The notes under the pieces are model-generated. The model ran no database searches. It saw nothing but the letters and a program-made list of their open reading frames with translations, and was not told the origin of the DNA. The position numbers were made by a program, and so were the translations under genes. From positions 1 to 64,000 of the forward strand of contig NZ_JAAGOA010000006.1 in NCBI RefSeq assembly GCF_010550675.1: a DNA stretch of 64,000 bases, given 5' to 3'. The DNA is from Phytoactinopolyspora halotolerans. Lineage in GTDB: Bacteria; Actinomycetota; Actinomycetes; Jiangellales; Jiangellaceae. Of this stretch, positions 9,126-17,771 are shown piece after piece; the stretch's first letter is position 1; each line of letters opens with the position of its first letter.

Positions 9126-9800
9126 GTGCAGATCGAGCTTGTCTGTCTGGACATGGCCGGCACGACGGTCCGCGACGACGGCGCGGTACTGGCCGCGTTC
9201 GACGAGGCGCTGGCGGCCATGGGTCTGGAGCCGGACTCGTCGGAACTGGCCGCGGCGCGCGACTACGCCCGTCGCACCATGGGACAGTCGAAGATCGAGG
9301 TCTTCCGTGCGATCGCCGGCGGCGACGAGCGGCGCGCCGGCGCGGCCAACAAGGCGTTCGAGCGTGCCTACGTCGCCGGTTTGGACCGCGTCGTCGCAGT
9401 CCCCGGCGCCGAGACGGCGATCGCGCGGTTGCGTTCCGCGGGTGTGAAGACGGTCTTCACCACCGGGTTCTCCCCGTCCACCAGGGATGCCCTGATCGAC
9501 GCCCTGGGCTGGGCGGGATTGTGCGACCTGGCGCTGTCGCCGGACGACGCCGGGCGCGGGCGCCCGTTCCCGGACATGCTGCTCAGCGCCCTGATCCGGC
9601 TGGAGATCGACGACGTGCGGGCGATCGCCGCCGTCGGTGACACGACCAGCGACCTGCTGGCCGGCACCCGGGCCGGTGCATCCATCGTCGCCGGGGTGCT
9701 CACCGGCGCGCACGATGCCGATGAACTCGGCGCGGCCCCGCACACCCACCTGGTGCCGTCCGTCGCCGACCTCCCGCAGGTCGTGGGCCGGTCCGGCTGA
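9126..9800 (+). CDS. Phosphonatase-like HAD hydrolase (PhnX-like)
   Basis: HAD-superfamily hydrolase of 224 residues. The N-terminal motif is LDMAGTTV, with nucleophile D9; the DxAGT form marks the phosphonoacetaldehyde hydrolase group rather than generic HAD phosphatases. A cap-domain MGQSK (52-56) places a Lys where PhnX has its Schiff-base Lys in an MGxxK context, though alignment is needed to confirm this. The C-terminal acidic motif is VGDTTSDLLAG. GTG start with GGAGG 4 nt upstream. First gene of the rightward phosphonate operon. Expected role: release of phosphate from a phosphonoaldehyde. Confidence 0.86.
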   Translation: MQIELVCLDMAGTTVRDDGAVLAAFDEALAAMGLEPDSSELAAARDYARRTMGQSKIEVFRAIAGGDERRAGAANKAFERAYVAGLDRVVAVPGAETAIARLRSAGVKTVFTTGFSPSTRDALIDALGWAGLCDLALSPDDAGRGRPFPDMLLSALIRLEIDDVRAIAAVGDTTSDLLAGTRAGASIVAGVLTGAHDADELGAAPHTHLVPSVADLPQVVGRSG

Positions 9801-9892
9801 ACAGCAGACCTTACGGCGGTCGCCGTGCCCCATGACGACAGCCACACCGGCCCATCACGAGTCAACCGACGGACACAGACTTGGAGATTCCC

Positions 9893-10861
9893 GTGACCAC
9901 GAAGAGGAACCGTTCGACCGCCTTGGTCGCGCTGGCGTCGGGGGCGGTGCTGCTCGGCGCGTGCGGTGGAGACGCCGGCGACGACGCCGGCACCACCAGC
10001 CAGGGCTACCCCGAGCGCATCGTGCTCGGCGCGGTACCGGCGGAGAACTCCGCGGACCTCGCCGCCAGTTACGAGCCGCTGATCGCGCTGCTGGAGGAGG
10101 AGACCGGCGCCACGGTGGAGTTCAGCCAGGCCAGCGACTACGCGGGCGTGATCGAAGGGATGATCGCCGGCAACGTCGACATCGCCTTCTTCGGGTCCTT
10201 CGCGTACGTGATCGCCACCCACAACGACGCCGACATCCAACCGTTGGGTGCGGTGACCAAGGCGGAAGGGGAACCCGCCGGATACCGGTCATACGGGCTG
10301 GCCCGCTCGGACAACGACGAGATCGCTGAGCTGGCTGATTTCGCCGGCCGCGACGTCTGCTTCGTCGATCCCGGCTCGACCTCGGGCTTTCTGTATCCGG
10401 CCGCGGGCCTGATCGAAGCGGGCGTGATCGACTCGGCGACGGAAGACGCGGTCAGCGCCGGCCTCACCCCGATCTATGCCGGTGGGCATGATGCATCGGC
10501 GCTGGCGATCAAGAACGGGGACTGCGAGGCCGGCTTCGCCTTCGACACGATGGTGGAGAAGACCATGATCGAAAGCGGCGATCTGGCCGAAGGGGACCTG
10601 AAGAAGGTCTGGGAGTCCGAGCTCATCTCCGGCTCCGTCTTCGCCGCCCGCACCGACCTCGGCGACGACGTCGTCGAGCGGCTGACCGAGCTATTCACGG
10701 AGAAGGCCAACGCCGACCACATGCTCGCCGCGGGCCTCTGCGAAGGCGAATGCCTGATCACCGACGAGGACGCCTGGGGTGTGGTGCCGGCACAGGACTC
10801 GGACTACGACGGCGTCCGTCAGGTCTGCGAGCTCACCCGATCCGACAAGTGCGAAGGCTAG
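9893..10861 (+). CDS. phnD: Phosphonate ABC transporter, substrate-binding lipoprotein
   Basis: PhnD-family binding protein of 322 residues. A lipoprotein signal with lipobox LLGAC (Cys24) is followed by the mature start, then by YPERIVLGAVPAENSADL, GNVDIAFFGSFAYV and the FVDPGSTSGFLYPAAGL phosphonate/phosphite-binding segment. GTG at 9893 has GGAGA 5 nt upstream, so it is preferred over the TTG at 9881. It sits between the HAD hydrolase and phnC in one operon and acts outside the membrane to deliver phosphonates to PhnCE. Confidence 0.93.
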   Translation: MTTKRNRSTALVALASGAVLLGACGGDAGDDAGTTSQGYPERIVLGAVPAENSADLAASYEPLIALLEEETGATVEFSQASDYAGVIEGMIAGNVDIAFFGSFAYVIATHNDADIQPLGAVTKAEGEPAGYRSYGLARSDNDEIAELADFAGRDVCFVDPGSTSGFLYPAAGLIEAGVIDSATEDAVSAGLTPIYAGGHDASALAIKNGDCEAGFAFDTMVEKTMIESGDLAEGDLKKVWESELISGSVFAARTDLGDDVVERLTELFTEKANADHMLAAGLCEGECLITDEDAWGVVPAQDSDYDGVRQVCELTRSDKCEG

Positions 10862-10878
10862 GACGGAGGCGAGCGCAC

Positions 10879-11712
10879 ATGGCAGGAACGGCGACGGTGC
10901 CCGCCGGCGACCCGCGGCCGGTGATCGGCGTGCGTGGCTTGACCAAGCGGTTCGCCGGTACGCCGGCGGTGGACGACGTCGATCTCGAGGTCCGCGGCGG
11001 CGAGCTGGTGGTTCTGCTCGGCCTGTCCGGTTCGGGCAAGTCGACCCTGCTGCGCTGTCTGAACGGCCTGCACCGGCCGTCCTCCGGTGAGGTGGACGTG
11101 CTCGGTTGCCGGGTGGACCTGGCGCGGGAGGGGCGGCTGCGGCGGCTGCGCACCCGGATCGGGTTCGTCTTCCAGCAGTTCAACCTGGTCGGGCGGCTCA
11201 GTTGCATGGAGAACGTCCTGATCGGAGCGCTCGGCCGGGTGCGCGGTCCGCGTTACGGTGTGCTGAGCTACCCGAAGTCGATGCGCCGGGAGGCGTTGGA
11301 GCACCTGGACCGCGTCGGCCTGGCTGACCGTGCCTTTCAGCGGGCCGACACCCTCTCCGGCGGACAGCAGCAGCGCGTCGCCATCGCCCGCACGCTGATG
11401 CATCGCCCGGCCCTGCTGCTCGCCGACGAACCGGTCGCCTCGCTGGATCCGGAGAACGCGGCCGTCGTCATGGAATTGCTCTTCCAGGTGTGTCTGGAAG
11501 AGCGACTCACCGTGGTCTGCTCGCTGCACCAGGTGGACCTCGCTCTGGGCTGGGCACACCGCCTGGTCGGGCTGCGGGAGGGGAGGAAAGTGCTGGACCA
11601 GCCGGCGGCGGGCATGAGCCGGCACGACGTGATGCGGGTCTACGAACGGGTTGCGCAGCCACAGCCGGAGCAGCCGACGCCGCCCCGGGCGCAGTCTGAG
11701 GCCGTGGCGTGA
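10879..11712 (+). CDS. phnC: Phosphonate ABC transporter, ATP-binding protein
   Basis: ABC ATPase of 277 residues. Walker A GLSGSGKST is at 48-56, the Q-loop region FVFQQFNLVGRLS is typical of PhnC, the signature is LSGGQQQR, and Walker B is LLLADEPVASLDP with an H-loop Cys-Ser-Leu-His. ATG at 10879 lies 10 nt after CGGAGG. The stop overlaps the GTG of phnE. It energises PhnE import. Confidence 0.95.
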   Translation: MAGTATVPAGDPRPVIGVRGLTKRFAGTPAVDDVDLEVRGGELVVLLGLSGSGKSTLLRCLNGLHRPSSGEVDVLGCRVDLAREGRLRRLRTRIGFVFQQFNLVGRLSCMENVLIGALGRVRGPRYGVLSYPKSMRREALEHLDRVGLADRAFQRADTLSGGQQQRVAIARTLMHRPALLLADEPVASLDPENAAVVMELLFQVCLEERLTVVCSLHQVDLALGWAHRLVGLREGRKVLDQPAAGMSRHDVMRVYERVAQPQPEQPTPPRAQSEAVA

Positions 11713-13379
11713 CACGTACCCGCACCGGAAACGCCGGCGGCGACAGCCGCGTCGGCAGTGGTCCTATGGACGACCCCGTGCTGCGTCCCCCGCTCACCCG
11801 GCCGGTGGTCACCCTCTGGGGCGTCGGGCTGGCGGCCGTGGCGCTGACCGTGATCGCCGTGATCTCGATCGACTTCGGTCTGGGTGCGCTGGTTGACGGG
11901 TTCGACGACGTGGTCAGCCTGGCCGAGCGGATGCTGCCGCCGAGGATGCCGGACCCGCCGCGGATCGCCTCGCTGGCCGTGGAGACGCTGCTGATCGCCC
12001 TGCTCGGGACGGTCATCGCGACTGTGCTGTCCGCTCCGCTGGCGTTCCTCGCGGCCCGCAACACCACGCCGCACCGGGCGGTCCACGCGGCCGCGCGCGG
12101 CCTCATCACGTTCTGCCGGGCCGTGCCCGACCTCGTCTTCGCCGTGCTGTTCGTGCGCGCCATGGGTATCGGTGTGCTGCCCGGTGTGCTGGCGCTCGCC
12201 CTGCATTCCGTCGGCATGCTCGGCAAGCTGTTCGCCGACGCGATCGAACAGAGCGACCCCGGGCCGCGGGAGGCGGTGCGTGCCACCGGCGCCGGGCCGG
12301 TGCGCGAGCTGGTCAACGGGGTGCTGCCGCAGGTGGTGCCGGCCTGGATCGGCACCTTCGTGTACCGGATCGACATCAATCTGCGGACCTCCGTGGTACT
12401 GGGCTTCGTCGGCGCCGGTGGCATCGGCTTCGCTCTGCAGGATGCGTTGCGTGGCCTGGTCTATCCGCGTGCGCTGGGAATCGTGCTGGTGATCGTGGTG
12501 ATCATCGCGGCGCTGGAGCTGGCGTCGATCGCGATCCGGCGACTGCTGCTGAACCCGGAGTCGTCCGGGCCGAAGCGGCCCTCGGCAGGACCCGGGCCAC
12601 GGCTGAGCCCGCCGTGGACGGTGCAGCGGCTGTCCACCACCATCGCCGCCGCGGCGGTGGCGCTGGCGACCGGATACGCGCTGGTGTCGCTGCGGATCAA
12701 CCCGCTCGACGTCCTCTGGTCTTTCGGCGACGTGGTCGAGGTGGCTGGACGGTTGCTGCCGCCGGACTTCGGCATGGTGGGCGACCGGCTCGGCGCGGCC
12801 ATCGTCGAGACGCTCGCCATCGGCATGGTCGCGACGGCGATCGGTGTGCTGCTGTCGGTCCCGATCGGACTGCTGGCGGCGCGTAACGTGGCCCCGCATC
12901 CGGCCGTGTACTGGGCGGCGCGTTCGGTGGTCCTGGTGGTGCGCGCCATTCCCGAACTGATCCTCGCCGTGGTGTTCGTAGCCGCGATCGGCCTCGGACC
13001 GATCGCCGGTGCCTGCGCGCTGGGTCTCGGTTCGATCGGACTCCTCGGCAAACTTGTCGCCGACGCTGCTGAGGAGGTCGATCCCGGTCCGCGTGCGGCG
13101 GTCCGGTCCGTGGGAGGCGGCTGGTGGCAGGAGCTGTTCTCCGCCGTACTGCCGCAGACCGTGCCGAGCGTGGTGGGCTCCAGCCTCTACCTGCTCGACG
13201 TCAATATCCGGACCTCGACAGTGCTGGGCATCGTCGGCGCCGGCGGTGTGGGATTCCTGCTCTTCGAAGCGGTACGGACGCTGAACTTCGAGTTCGCCGG
13301 CGCGATCATCGCGATCATCTTCGTCATCGTCTATCTGATCGAAAGGCTCTCCGGGTGGATCCGCGCACAGGTGATGTAG
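11709..13379 (+). CDS. phnE: Phosphonate ABC transporter permease, PhnE-PhnE fusion
   Basis: Permease of 556 residues, about twice the length of a single PhnE, with two complete binding-protein-dependent permease domains (about 65-280 and 325-553). Each has a cytoplasmic coupling loop: EQSDPGPREAVRATGAG in the first and EEVDPGPRAAVRSVGGG in the second. Each also has a following NLRTS or NIRTS helix. The two PhnE subunits found separately in many genomes are therefore made as one chain. GTG at 11709 overlaps the phnC stop, indicating coupled translation. Confidence 0.94.
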   Translation: MTRTRTGNAGGDSRVGSGPMDDPVLRPPLTRPVVTLWGVGLAAVALTVIAVISIDFGLGALVDGFDDVVSLAERMLPPRMPDPPRIASLAVETLLIALLGTVIATVLSAPLAFLAARNTTPHRAVHAAARGLITFCRAVPDLVFAVLFVRAMGIGVLPGVLALALHSVGMLGKLFADAIEQSDPGPREAVRATGAGPVRELVNGVLPQVVPAWIGTFVYRIDINLRTSVVLGFVGAGGIGFALQDALRGLVYPRALGIVLVIVVIIAALELASIAIRRLLLNPESSGPKRPSAGPGPRLSPPWTVQRLSTTIAAAAVALATGYALVSLRINPLDVLWSFGDVVEVAGRLLPPDFGMVGDRLGAAIVETLAIGMVATAIGVLLSVPIGLLAARNVAPHPAVYWAARSVVLVVRAIPELILAVVFVAAIGLGPIAGACALGLGSIGLLGKLVADAAEEVDPGPRAAVRSVGGGWWQELFSAVLPQTVPSVVGSSLYLLDVNIRTSTVLGIVGAGGVGFLLFEAVRTLNFEFAGAIIAIIFVIVYLIERLSGWIRAQVM

Positions 13380-14509
13380 AGGCCGCGCCGGCCACGACCC
13401 AGCGTCTCCGATCGACCGGTACGGCCAGCGTGCAGCTGTGGACAGGTGGCACCACCGTCGAGCGCACCGCGGTCGCCCTGCCGGCGCTGACCACCGGCGA
13501 GGCGCTGGTGAAGGTGCGGCTCGCCACCGTGTGCGGGAGCGATCTGCACACGGTCGCCGGGCGGCGCCGGTCACCCTGCCCGGGTGTGCTCGGGCACGAG
13601 GCCGTCGGCGAGATCGTGGCGACCGGGCCTGGCGGTGTGCATGACGTCTCCGGGCGTCGGCTGCGAGTAGGTGACCGGGTGGTGTGGAGCGTCATCGTCA
13701 GCTGCGGCTCCTGCGACCGGTGCCGTTCCGGCCGCAGCGCCAAGTGCCGAGCGGTCCGCAAGATCGGCCACGAGCCGTTCGGCGACGGCGGCTGGAAGCT
13801 GTCCGGCTGCTACGCCACGCACGTTCACCTGCCCAGCGGTGCACATCTGGTGCGGGTGCCGGATGTCCTCGCGGATGCGGTCGCCGCGCCCGCAGCATGC
13901 GCCACGGCGACCGTCGTGGCCACCGTGGACCGTTCGGGCGGGCTCACCGGGCGGCGGGTGCTGATCAGCGGTGCGGGCATGCTCGGCATCACGGCGACGG
14001 CGATGGCCGCGGCGGAGGGTGCGGCCGAGATCACCGTCGTCGATGTGGACCCCGGGCGGCTGGAACTGGCCGGCGCCTTCGGCGCGAGCAGGGTGATAGG
14101 GGCCGGCGCCGCCGAGCGCGACCGGCGTGGCGTGCCTGACGTCGCGGCGGATGGGGAGGTGGACGTCGCACTGGACTTCTCCGGTGCGCCCGAGGCGATC
14201 GAGCGGGCGTTCGGTGCGCTCGACGTCGAGGGTGTGCTGGTACTGGCGGGTTCGGTCGCCCCTGGGCCTGCGGTCGGGCTGGATCCGGAACGGACGGTCC
14301 GTCGGTGGCTGACGGTGCGCGGCGTACACAACTACGAACCGCACCACCTGGTCAGCGCCGTCGAGATGCTGCACCGGACGGCTGAGATCTACCCGTGGTC
14401 GGACCTGATCGGTGCCGTTCGGCCGCTCTCCGAGCTGCCCGATCTGTTCTCCCGGCGGACGAACGGCACCGCCCGGCCGCCCCGGTTCGCCCTGCACCCG
14501 GATGAGTGA
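13355..14509 (+). CDS. Zinc alcohol dehydrogenase of phosphonate clusters (HpnZ-like)
   Basis: Medium-chain zinc dehydrogenase of about 384 residues. Catalytic zinc residues lie in VCGSDLHTV and GVLGHEAVGE, and the structural-zinc lobe is CGSCDRCRSGRSAKC. The Rossmann motif is ISGAGMLGI. It fits the proposed phosphonate-catabolism-associated dehydrogenase family (TIGR03366), which recurs beside PhnCDE. A GTG at 13355 lies inside the end of phnE; a GTG at 13430 is an alternative. Likely handles the aldehyde released by the phosphonatase-like enzyme. The substrate is inferred. Confidence 0.85.
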   Translation: MDPRTGDVEAAPATTQRLRSTGTASVQLWTGGTTVERTAVALPALTTGEALVKVRLATVCGSDLHTVAGRRRSPCPGVLGHEAVGEIVATGPGGVHDVSGRRLRVGDRVVWSVIVSCGSCDRCRSGRSAKCRAVRKIGHEPFGDGGWKLSGCYATHVHLPSGAHLVRVPDVLADAVAAPAACATATVVATVDRSGGLTGRRVLISGAGMLGITATAMAAAEGAAEITVVDVDPGRLELAGAFGASRVIGAGAAERDRRGVPDVAADGEVDVALDFSGAPEAIERAFGALDVEGVLVLAGSVAPGPAVGLDPERTVRRWLTVRGVHNYEPHHLVSAVEMLHRTAEIYPWSDLIGAVRPLSELPDLFSRRTNGTARPPRFALHPDE

Positions 14510-14645
14510 AGGCGCGGAACCGTCTGTGCTGCCACGTGACGTGCGCCGGCGCCCGAACCGGCGGCCGCATCGACCCGGCGGTGTCGACGCGGGGATGTTC
14601 GGGCGCATGCGATGACGGTGAACTGAAAGGTGGTGTGCGACGCGG

Positions 14646-15866
14646 ATGGCACGACTTGTGGTGGTCGGCGGCGGCGTGCTGGGCTCGATGCACGCGTGGA
14701 TGGCGGTCGAGGCAGGACACGATGTGGTGCACCTGGAACGCGAGGCCGGCGCGCGCGGCGCGAGCGTGCGGAACTTCGGCCTGGTCTGGGTGTCCGGGCG
14801 CGCCCGCGGTGCCGAGCTGGAACTGGCGGTGCGCGCGCGTGAGCTCTGGGAACGCGTGGCCGGACGCATCCCCGCCATCGGATTCCGGGCGAACGGCTCG
14901 ATCACGGTGATCACCCGAGACGACGAGCTCGCCGTGATCAGCGAGGTGTGCGCGCGTGCCGACGCCGTCGACCGTGGCCTCCGGCTGCTGGACGGCGACG
15001 AGGTGACAGCGATGAACCCGGCATTGCGCGGCCTGGCGCTGGCGGGGTTGTACGCGAGCCGGGACGCCGCGGTGGAACCACGGCTGGTGCCGGCAGCGGT
15101 GCGGGACTCACTCGCGGGCACCGGCCGCTACCGATTCCTTCCCGGCCGCGAGGTGGTGGACGTGCAGGACTCCGGCGGCGTCCGGGTGACCGACGCGACG
15201 GGGGATGTCTGGGACGCCGACCGGGCCGTGCTGTGCACCGGCGCCTGGCACGCGGGTGTGGCCGGGCGGTGGCTGGCCGACGCGCCGCTGCGCCGGGTCC
15301 GCCTGCACATGATGCAGACGGCACCGCTCGGGGAGACGTTGACGACGTCGGTAGCCGACGCGGACTCGCTGCGCTACTACCCCGCGTACGAGGGGCCGGC
15401 CCTGCGGCGGCTCGCGCCGCCCGATCCGGCGGGCGCGGCCTGGGGGATGCAGCTGCTCATGGTGCAACGGTTGGACGGCGGGCTGACCATCGGCGACACC
15501 CACCTCTACACGGAGCCGTTCGGGTTCGATCTGGAGGAGGAGCCGTACCGGCTGCTCACCCGGCGGGTGGAGCACCTGCTGGGGCGGCCGCTGCCCGCGG
15601 TCCAACGACGCTGGACGGGTGTCTACAGCCAACTGGCGCCGGCGGCGGCCGGGACGGCCGACCACGATCGCTTGGGCAACACCGCCGGGATGGGCGAGTC
15701 GACCGCCGGCACCGATCGCGGCTTGGGCATCTACCTGCATCGTGAGGTGCTCCCCGGTGTGCACCTGGTGACCGGCCCCGGTGGCCGCGGGATGACATTG
15801 GCGCCGGTGATCGCGGAGCGGACGCTCGTCGCCGCCGGACTGCTGGACTCAGCGCCGACCTCCTGA
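14646..15866 (+). CDS. FAD-dependent amine oxidoreductase of phosphonate clusters (HpnW-like)
   Basis: DAO-fold flavoprotein of 406 residues. The dinucleotide-binding motif is VVVGGGVLGSMHAW, the second FAD contact region is EREAGARGASVRNFG, and the C-terminal FAD segment is HLVTGPGGRGMTLAP. It fits the phosphonate-associated FAD oxidoreductase group (TIGR03364). As I recall, related enzymes (PbfC) oxidise N-methyl-2-aminoethylphosphonate. In this operon it would turn an aminophosphonate into the aldehyde used by the HAD hydrolase. ATG at 14646, last gene of the operon. Confidence 0.85.
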   Translation: MARLVVVGGGVLGSMHAWMAVEAGHDVVHLEREAGARGASVRNFGLVWVSGRARGAELELAVRARELWERVAGRIPAIGFRANGSITVITRDDELAVISEVCARADAVDRGLRLLDGDEVTAMNPALRGLALAGLYASRDAAVEPRLVPAAVRDSLAGTGRYRFLPGREVVDVQDSGGVRVTDATGDVWDADRAVLCTGAWHAGVAGRWLADAPLRRVRLHMMQTAPLGETLTTSVADADSLRYYPAYEGPALRRLAPPDPAGAAWGMQLLMVQRLDGGLTIGDTHLYTEPFGFDLEEEPYRLLTRRVEHLLGRPLPAVQRRWTGVYSQLAPAAAGTADHDRLGNTAGMGESTAGTDRGLGIYLHREVLPGVHLVTGPGGRGMTLAPVIAERTLVAAGLLDSAPTS

Positions 15867-15934
15867 CTGTCCCACCGTCGGGCATGGTGCGGTGAATGCT
15901 CGTTGGAAGGCGATTTCCACGCGGGATCAGCCTG

Positions 15935-15978
15935 CACTCGGCGCACCATGCGGGTGCACTCAGCGCACCATGCACGAG
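15935..15978. repeat. Two 22-bp direct repeats
   Basis: Two adjacent 22-bp units (15935-15956 and 15957-15978) share CACTC.GCGCACCATGC. They differ in sequence from the array at 16011 but have the same 22-bp period. They lie in the 307-bp convergent gap (15867-16173) between the FAD oxidoreductase and the GntR gene. Confidence 0.6.
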
Positions 15979-16010
15979 CCCGGACCGGCCATCGGGGGCC
16001 GGGCACAGCC

Positions 16011-16120
16011 GAGGGCATGTTGCGCAGCTACCGAAGGCATGTTGCGCAGCTACCGAGGGCATGTTGCGCAGCTACCGAGGGCATGTTGCGCACCTGCCGA
16101 GGGCATGTTGCGCGCCTGCC
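16011..16120. repeat. Five tandem 22-bp repeats
   Basis: Units start at 16011, 16033, 16055, 16077 and 16099. The core GGCATGTTGCGC is identical in all five. The first three differ at only one base; the last two carry CACCTGCC and CGCCTGCC endings. Each unit contains TGCGCA or a variant. The period is not a multiple of three and no reading frame is sustained as a plausible protein, so this is non-coding DNA. It ends 54 bp before the 3' end of the GntR gene. Confidence 0.9.
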
Positions 16121-16173
16121 GAGTGCTCTCGGTCGAGGCGCGAGCGCAGTAGCTGGGTGCAGTAGCGAGGGAC

Positions 16174-16929
16174 TTAAGGACCCGGCGGCTCGGTGGCCGA
16201 GCGCAGCGGCGGCGCCGGCGTCGTCCCGCTCTCGATGATGAGCCGCACCGCGTCGGCGCGCATCCAGCGCCGGGTGAGGCAGAGCAGCCGTCCCGTGCGC
16301 GCGTCATGGTTGAGGCTCTCGACCAGCCACGCGGCATCGCCCGGAGCGCATCCCAACTCCGTCGCCACATCGGCCTCGGTAGTCTCCAGGCTAGCTCGGG
16401 ACCAGGCACGTTGTGGCTCGGCGCCGGCCATGTCTCGCAGGATGACGTGCAGCGAGCCGAAGTGCTGGACGGCGACGGCCAGCTCCCCGACGACGTCGGT
16501 CGGCACCCACTCCAGCCCCCACGCCGCCGGCAGGTCGTCGGTGAACGAGCGCCGCCGGAGCAGGTGACACGGTGCACCGGGCGGGTAGCCGAGCAGCCCG
16601 GCGACGTCGTCCGGCATAGGCGTGATCTCACAGGAGCGCACCACGGTGCTGGGCACCGAGCCACTCTCCCGGACGGTCTGGCTCCATGACGGTGCATGGT
16701 TCGGCGAGATCAGGTAGTCGATCCGTCGCGCGGTGAACGTGCCGACGCCCTGCACCCGACGGACCAGCATCCGTCGTTGCAGCTCGAGCAGCGCGGCGCG
16801 CGCGGCGGCTCGGCCGACGCCGAACCGCTCGCCGATCTCGCTCTCTCCGGCGATGCGGGTGCCGGGTGGAAGGCCGGCGATCTCAGCCGCGACACGGTCG
16901 GCGATCTCCCGAAACTTGCGCGCTGCCAC
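16174..16929 (-). CDS. GntR-family regulator with UTRA domain (PhnF-like)
   Basis: HutC/PhnF-type regulator of 251 residues. An N-terminal winged helix (about 5-70, containing GESEIGERFGVGRAAARAAL) is followed by a UTRA ligand-binding domain, with PGAPCHLLRRRSFTDD and GDAAWLVESLNHD. Members of this group next to phosphonate genes usually repress them and respond to a phosphonate or phosphate compound. It lies convergent to the operon. Its targets are probably the promoter region at 8946-9125 and its own promoter. Confidence 0.87.
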   Translation of the reverse strand: MAARKFREIADRVAAEIAGLPPGTRIAGESEIGERFGVGRAAARAALLELQRRMLVRRVQGVGTFTARRIDYLISPNHAPSWSQTVRESGSVPSTVVRSCEITPMPDDVAGLLGYPPGAPCHLLRRRSFTDDLPAAWGLEWVPTDVVGELAVAVQHFGSLHVILRDMAGAEPQRAWSRASLETTEADVATELGCAPGDAAWLVESLNHDARTGRLLCLTRRWMRADAVRLIIESGTTPAPPLRSATEPPGP

Positions 16930-16988
16930 GGCCCCTCAGCGTAGTGCCCACACCGGGCGGATACCGTGTGAACGGCCGCCCGCGCCGC

Positions 16989-17750
16989 TCAGGCGTTCTC
17001 GCGGCGGAACGTGCGGGCGCCGACGACGGCCAGCAGCACTGCGACCGCGATACTCACGACGCTGCCGACAACGACCTCGGAGTCGCCGAAGTCGCCTGCG
17101 AACAGCGCTCGGGCCGCGTCGACCGTGTGCGACAGCGGGTTCACCGTCGCCAGTGTCTCCAGCCACCGCGGTGCAAGCGTCATCGGCAGCAGAATCCCGG
17201 AGAGTAGCAGAAGCGGCACCGAGAACGTGTTCAGCAGGGACGCGAGCGAGCCCTCCGACCGGGTGCGCAGCGCCAGCGCGTACGACGCCGAAGACATGCC
17301 CGCGGCCACCAGCGCGACGAGTAGCAGCGCCAGCACCAGACCCGCCGGGTCCGGTCGTAGCCCGAATGCCAGCACGGCGACGACGGTGAGTAACGACGCC
17401 TGCACGAGGAGCACCACCATGTCCTTGCCGACACGGCCGAGCAGCAGTGCGCCGCGGCTCGCTGGTGTGACCCGTTGCCGCTCGATGATGCCCGCACGCA
17501 ACTCCACGATCATGTTGAACCCGACGAATGCGGACCCGAATAGCGCGATCATCGTCAGCATCCCTGGGGTGAACACCAGCCAGGGGTCGTCGCCGCCGCC
17601 GAACTCGTCGCCGAGGTTCTCCAACAGCGGACCGAAAAGGACGAGATAGAGCACGGGTTGCATCAGACCGATGATCACCCACAGCGGATTCCGCAGGTTG
17701 TCGCGGAGTTGTGCGGCGAAGACCAACGCCGTGTCGCGGAGAAATGTCAT
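16989..17750 (-). CDS. DrrB-type ABC-2 exporter permease
   Basis: ABC-2 type membrane protein of 253 residues with about six hydrophobic segments: near 20-45 (LWVIIGLMQPVLYLVLFGPL), 60-80, 110-130, 140-160, 175-195 (SVPLLLLSGILLPMTL) and 225-245. RAGIIERQRVTP is the conserved cytoplasmic segment of daunorubicin-resistance (DrrB) permeases. It is 21 bp downstream of its ATPase, so the pair forms an exporter for a hydrophobic compound not identifiable here. Confidence 0.92.
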   Translation of the reverse strand: MTFLRDTALVFAAQLRDNLRNPLWVIIGLMQPVLYLVLFGPLLENLGDEFGGGDDPWLVFTPGMLTMIALFGSAFVGFNMIVELRAGIIERQRVTPASRGALLLGRVGKDMVVLLVQASLLTVVAVLAFGLRPDPAGLVLALLLVALVAAGMSSASYALALRTRSEGSLASLLNTFSVPLLLLSGILLPMTLAPRWLETLATVNPLSHTVDAARALFAGDFGDSEVVVGSVVSIAVAVLLAVVGARTFRRENA

Positions 17751-17771
17751 GGTCAGGCTCCAGATGTGTGG

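Noticed and set aside
11640-13574. Long antisense open frame (644 residues) opposite phnE
   Set aside because: Low-complexity, Arg/His/Asp/Gln-rich product with no motif, lying fully opposite a strong gene with two complete domains. It is an effect of high GC at third codon positions.
16011-16120. CRISPR array
   Set aside because: The units are contiguous with no spacers, and there are no cas genes.
15892-16165. Repeat-containing peptides in three frames across the 22-bp array
   Set aside because: The 22-bp period shifts the frame every unit, and all three frames stay open only by composition; none has a ribosome binding site.
7725-16929. C-P lyase operon
   Set aside because: No phnG, phnH, phnI, phnJ, phnK or phnL can be found in the window; only a PhnM-like protein is present.
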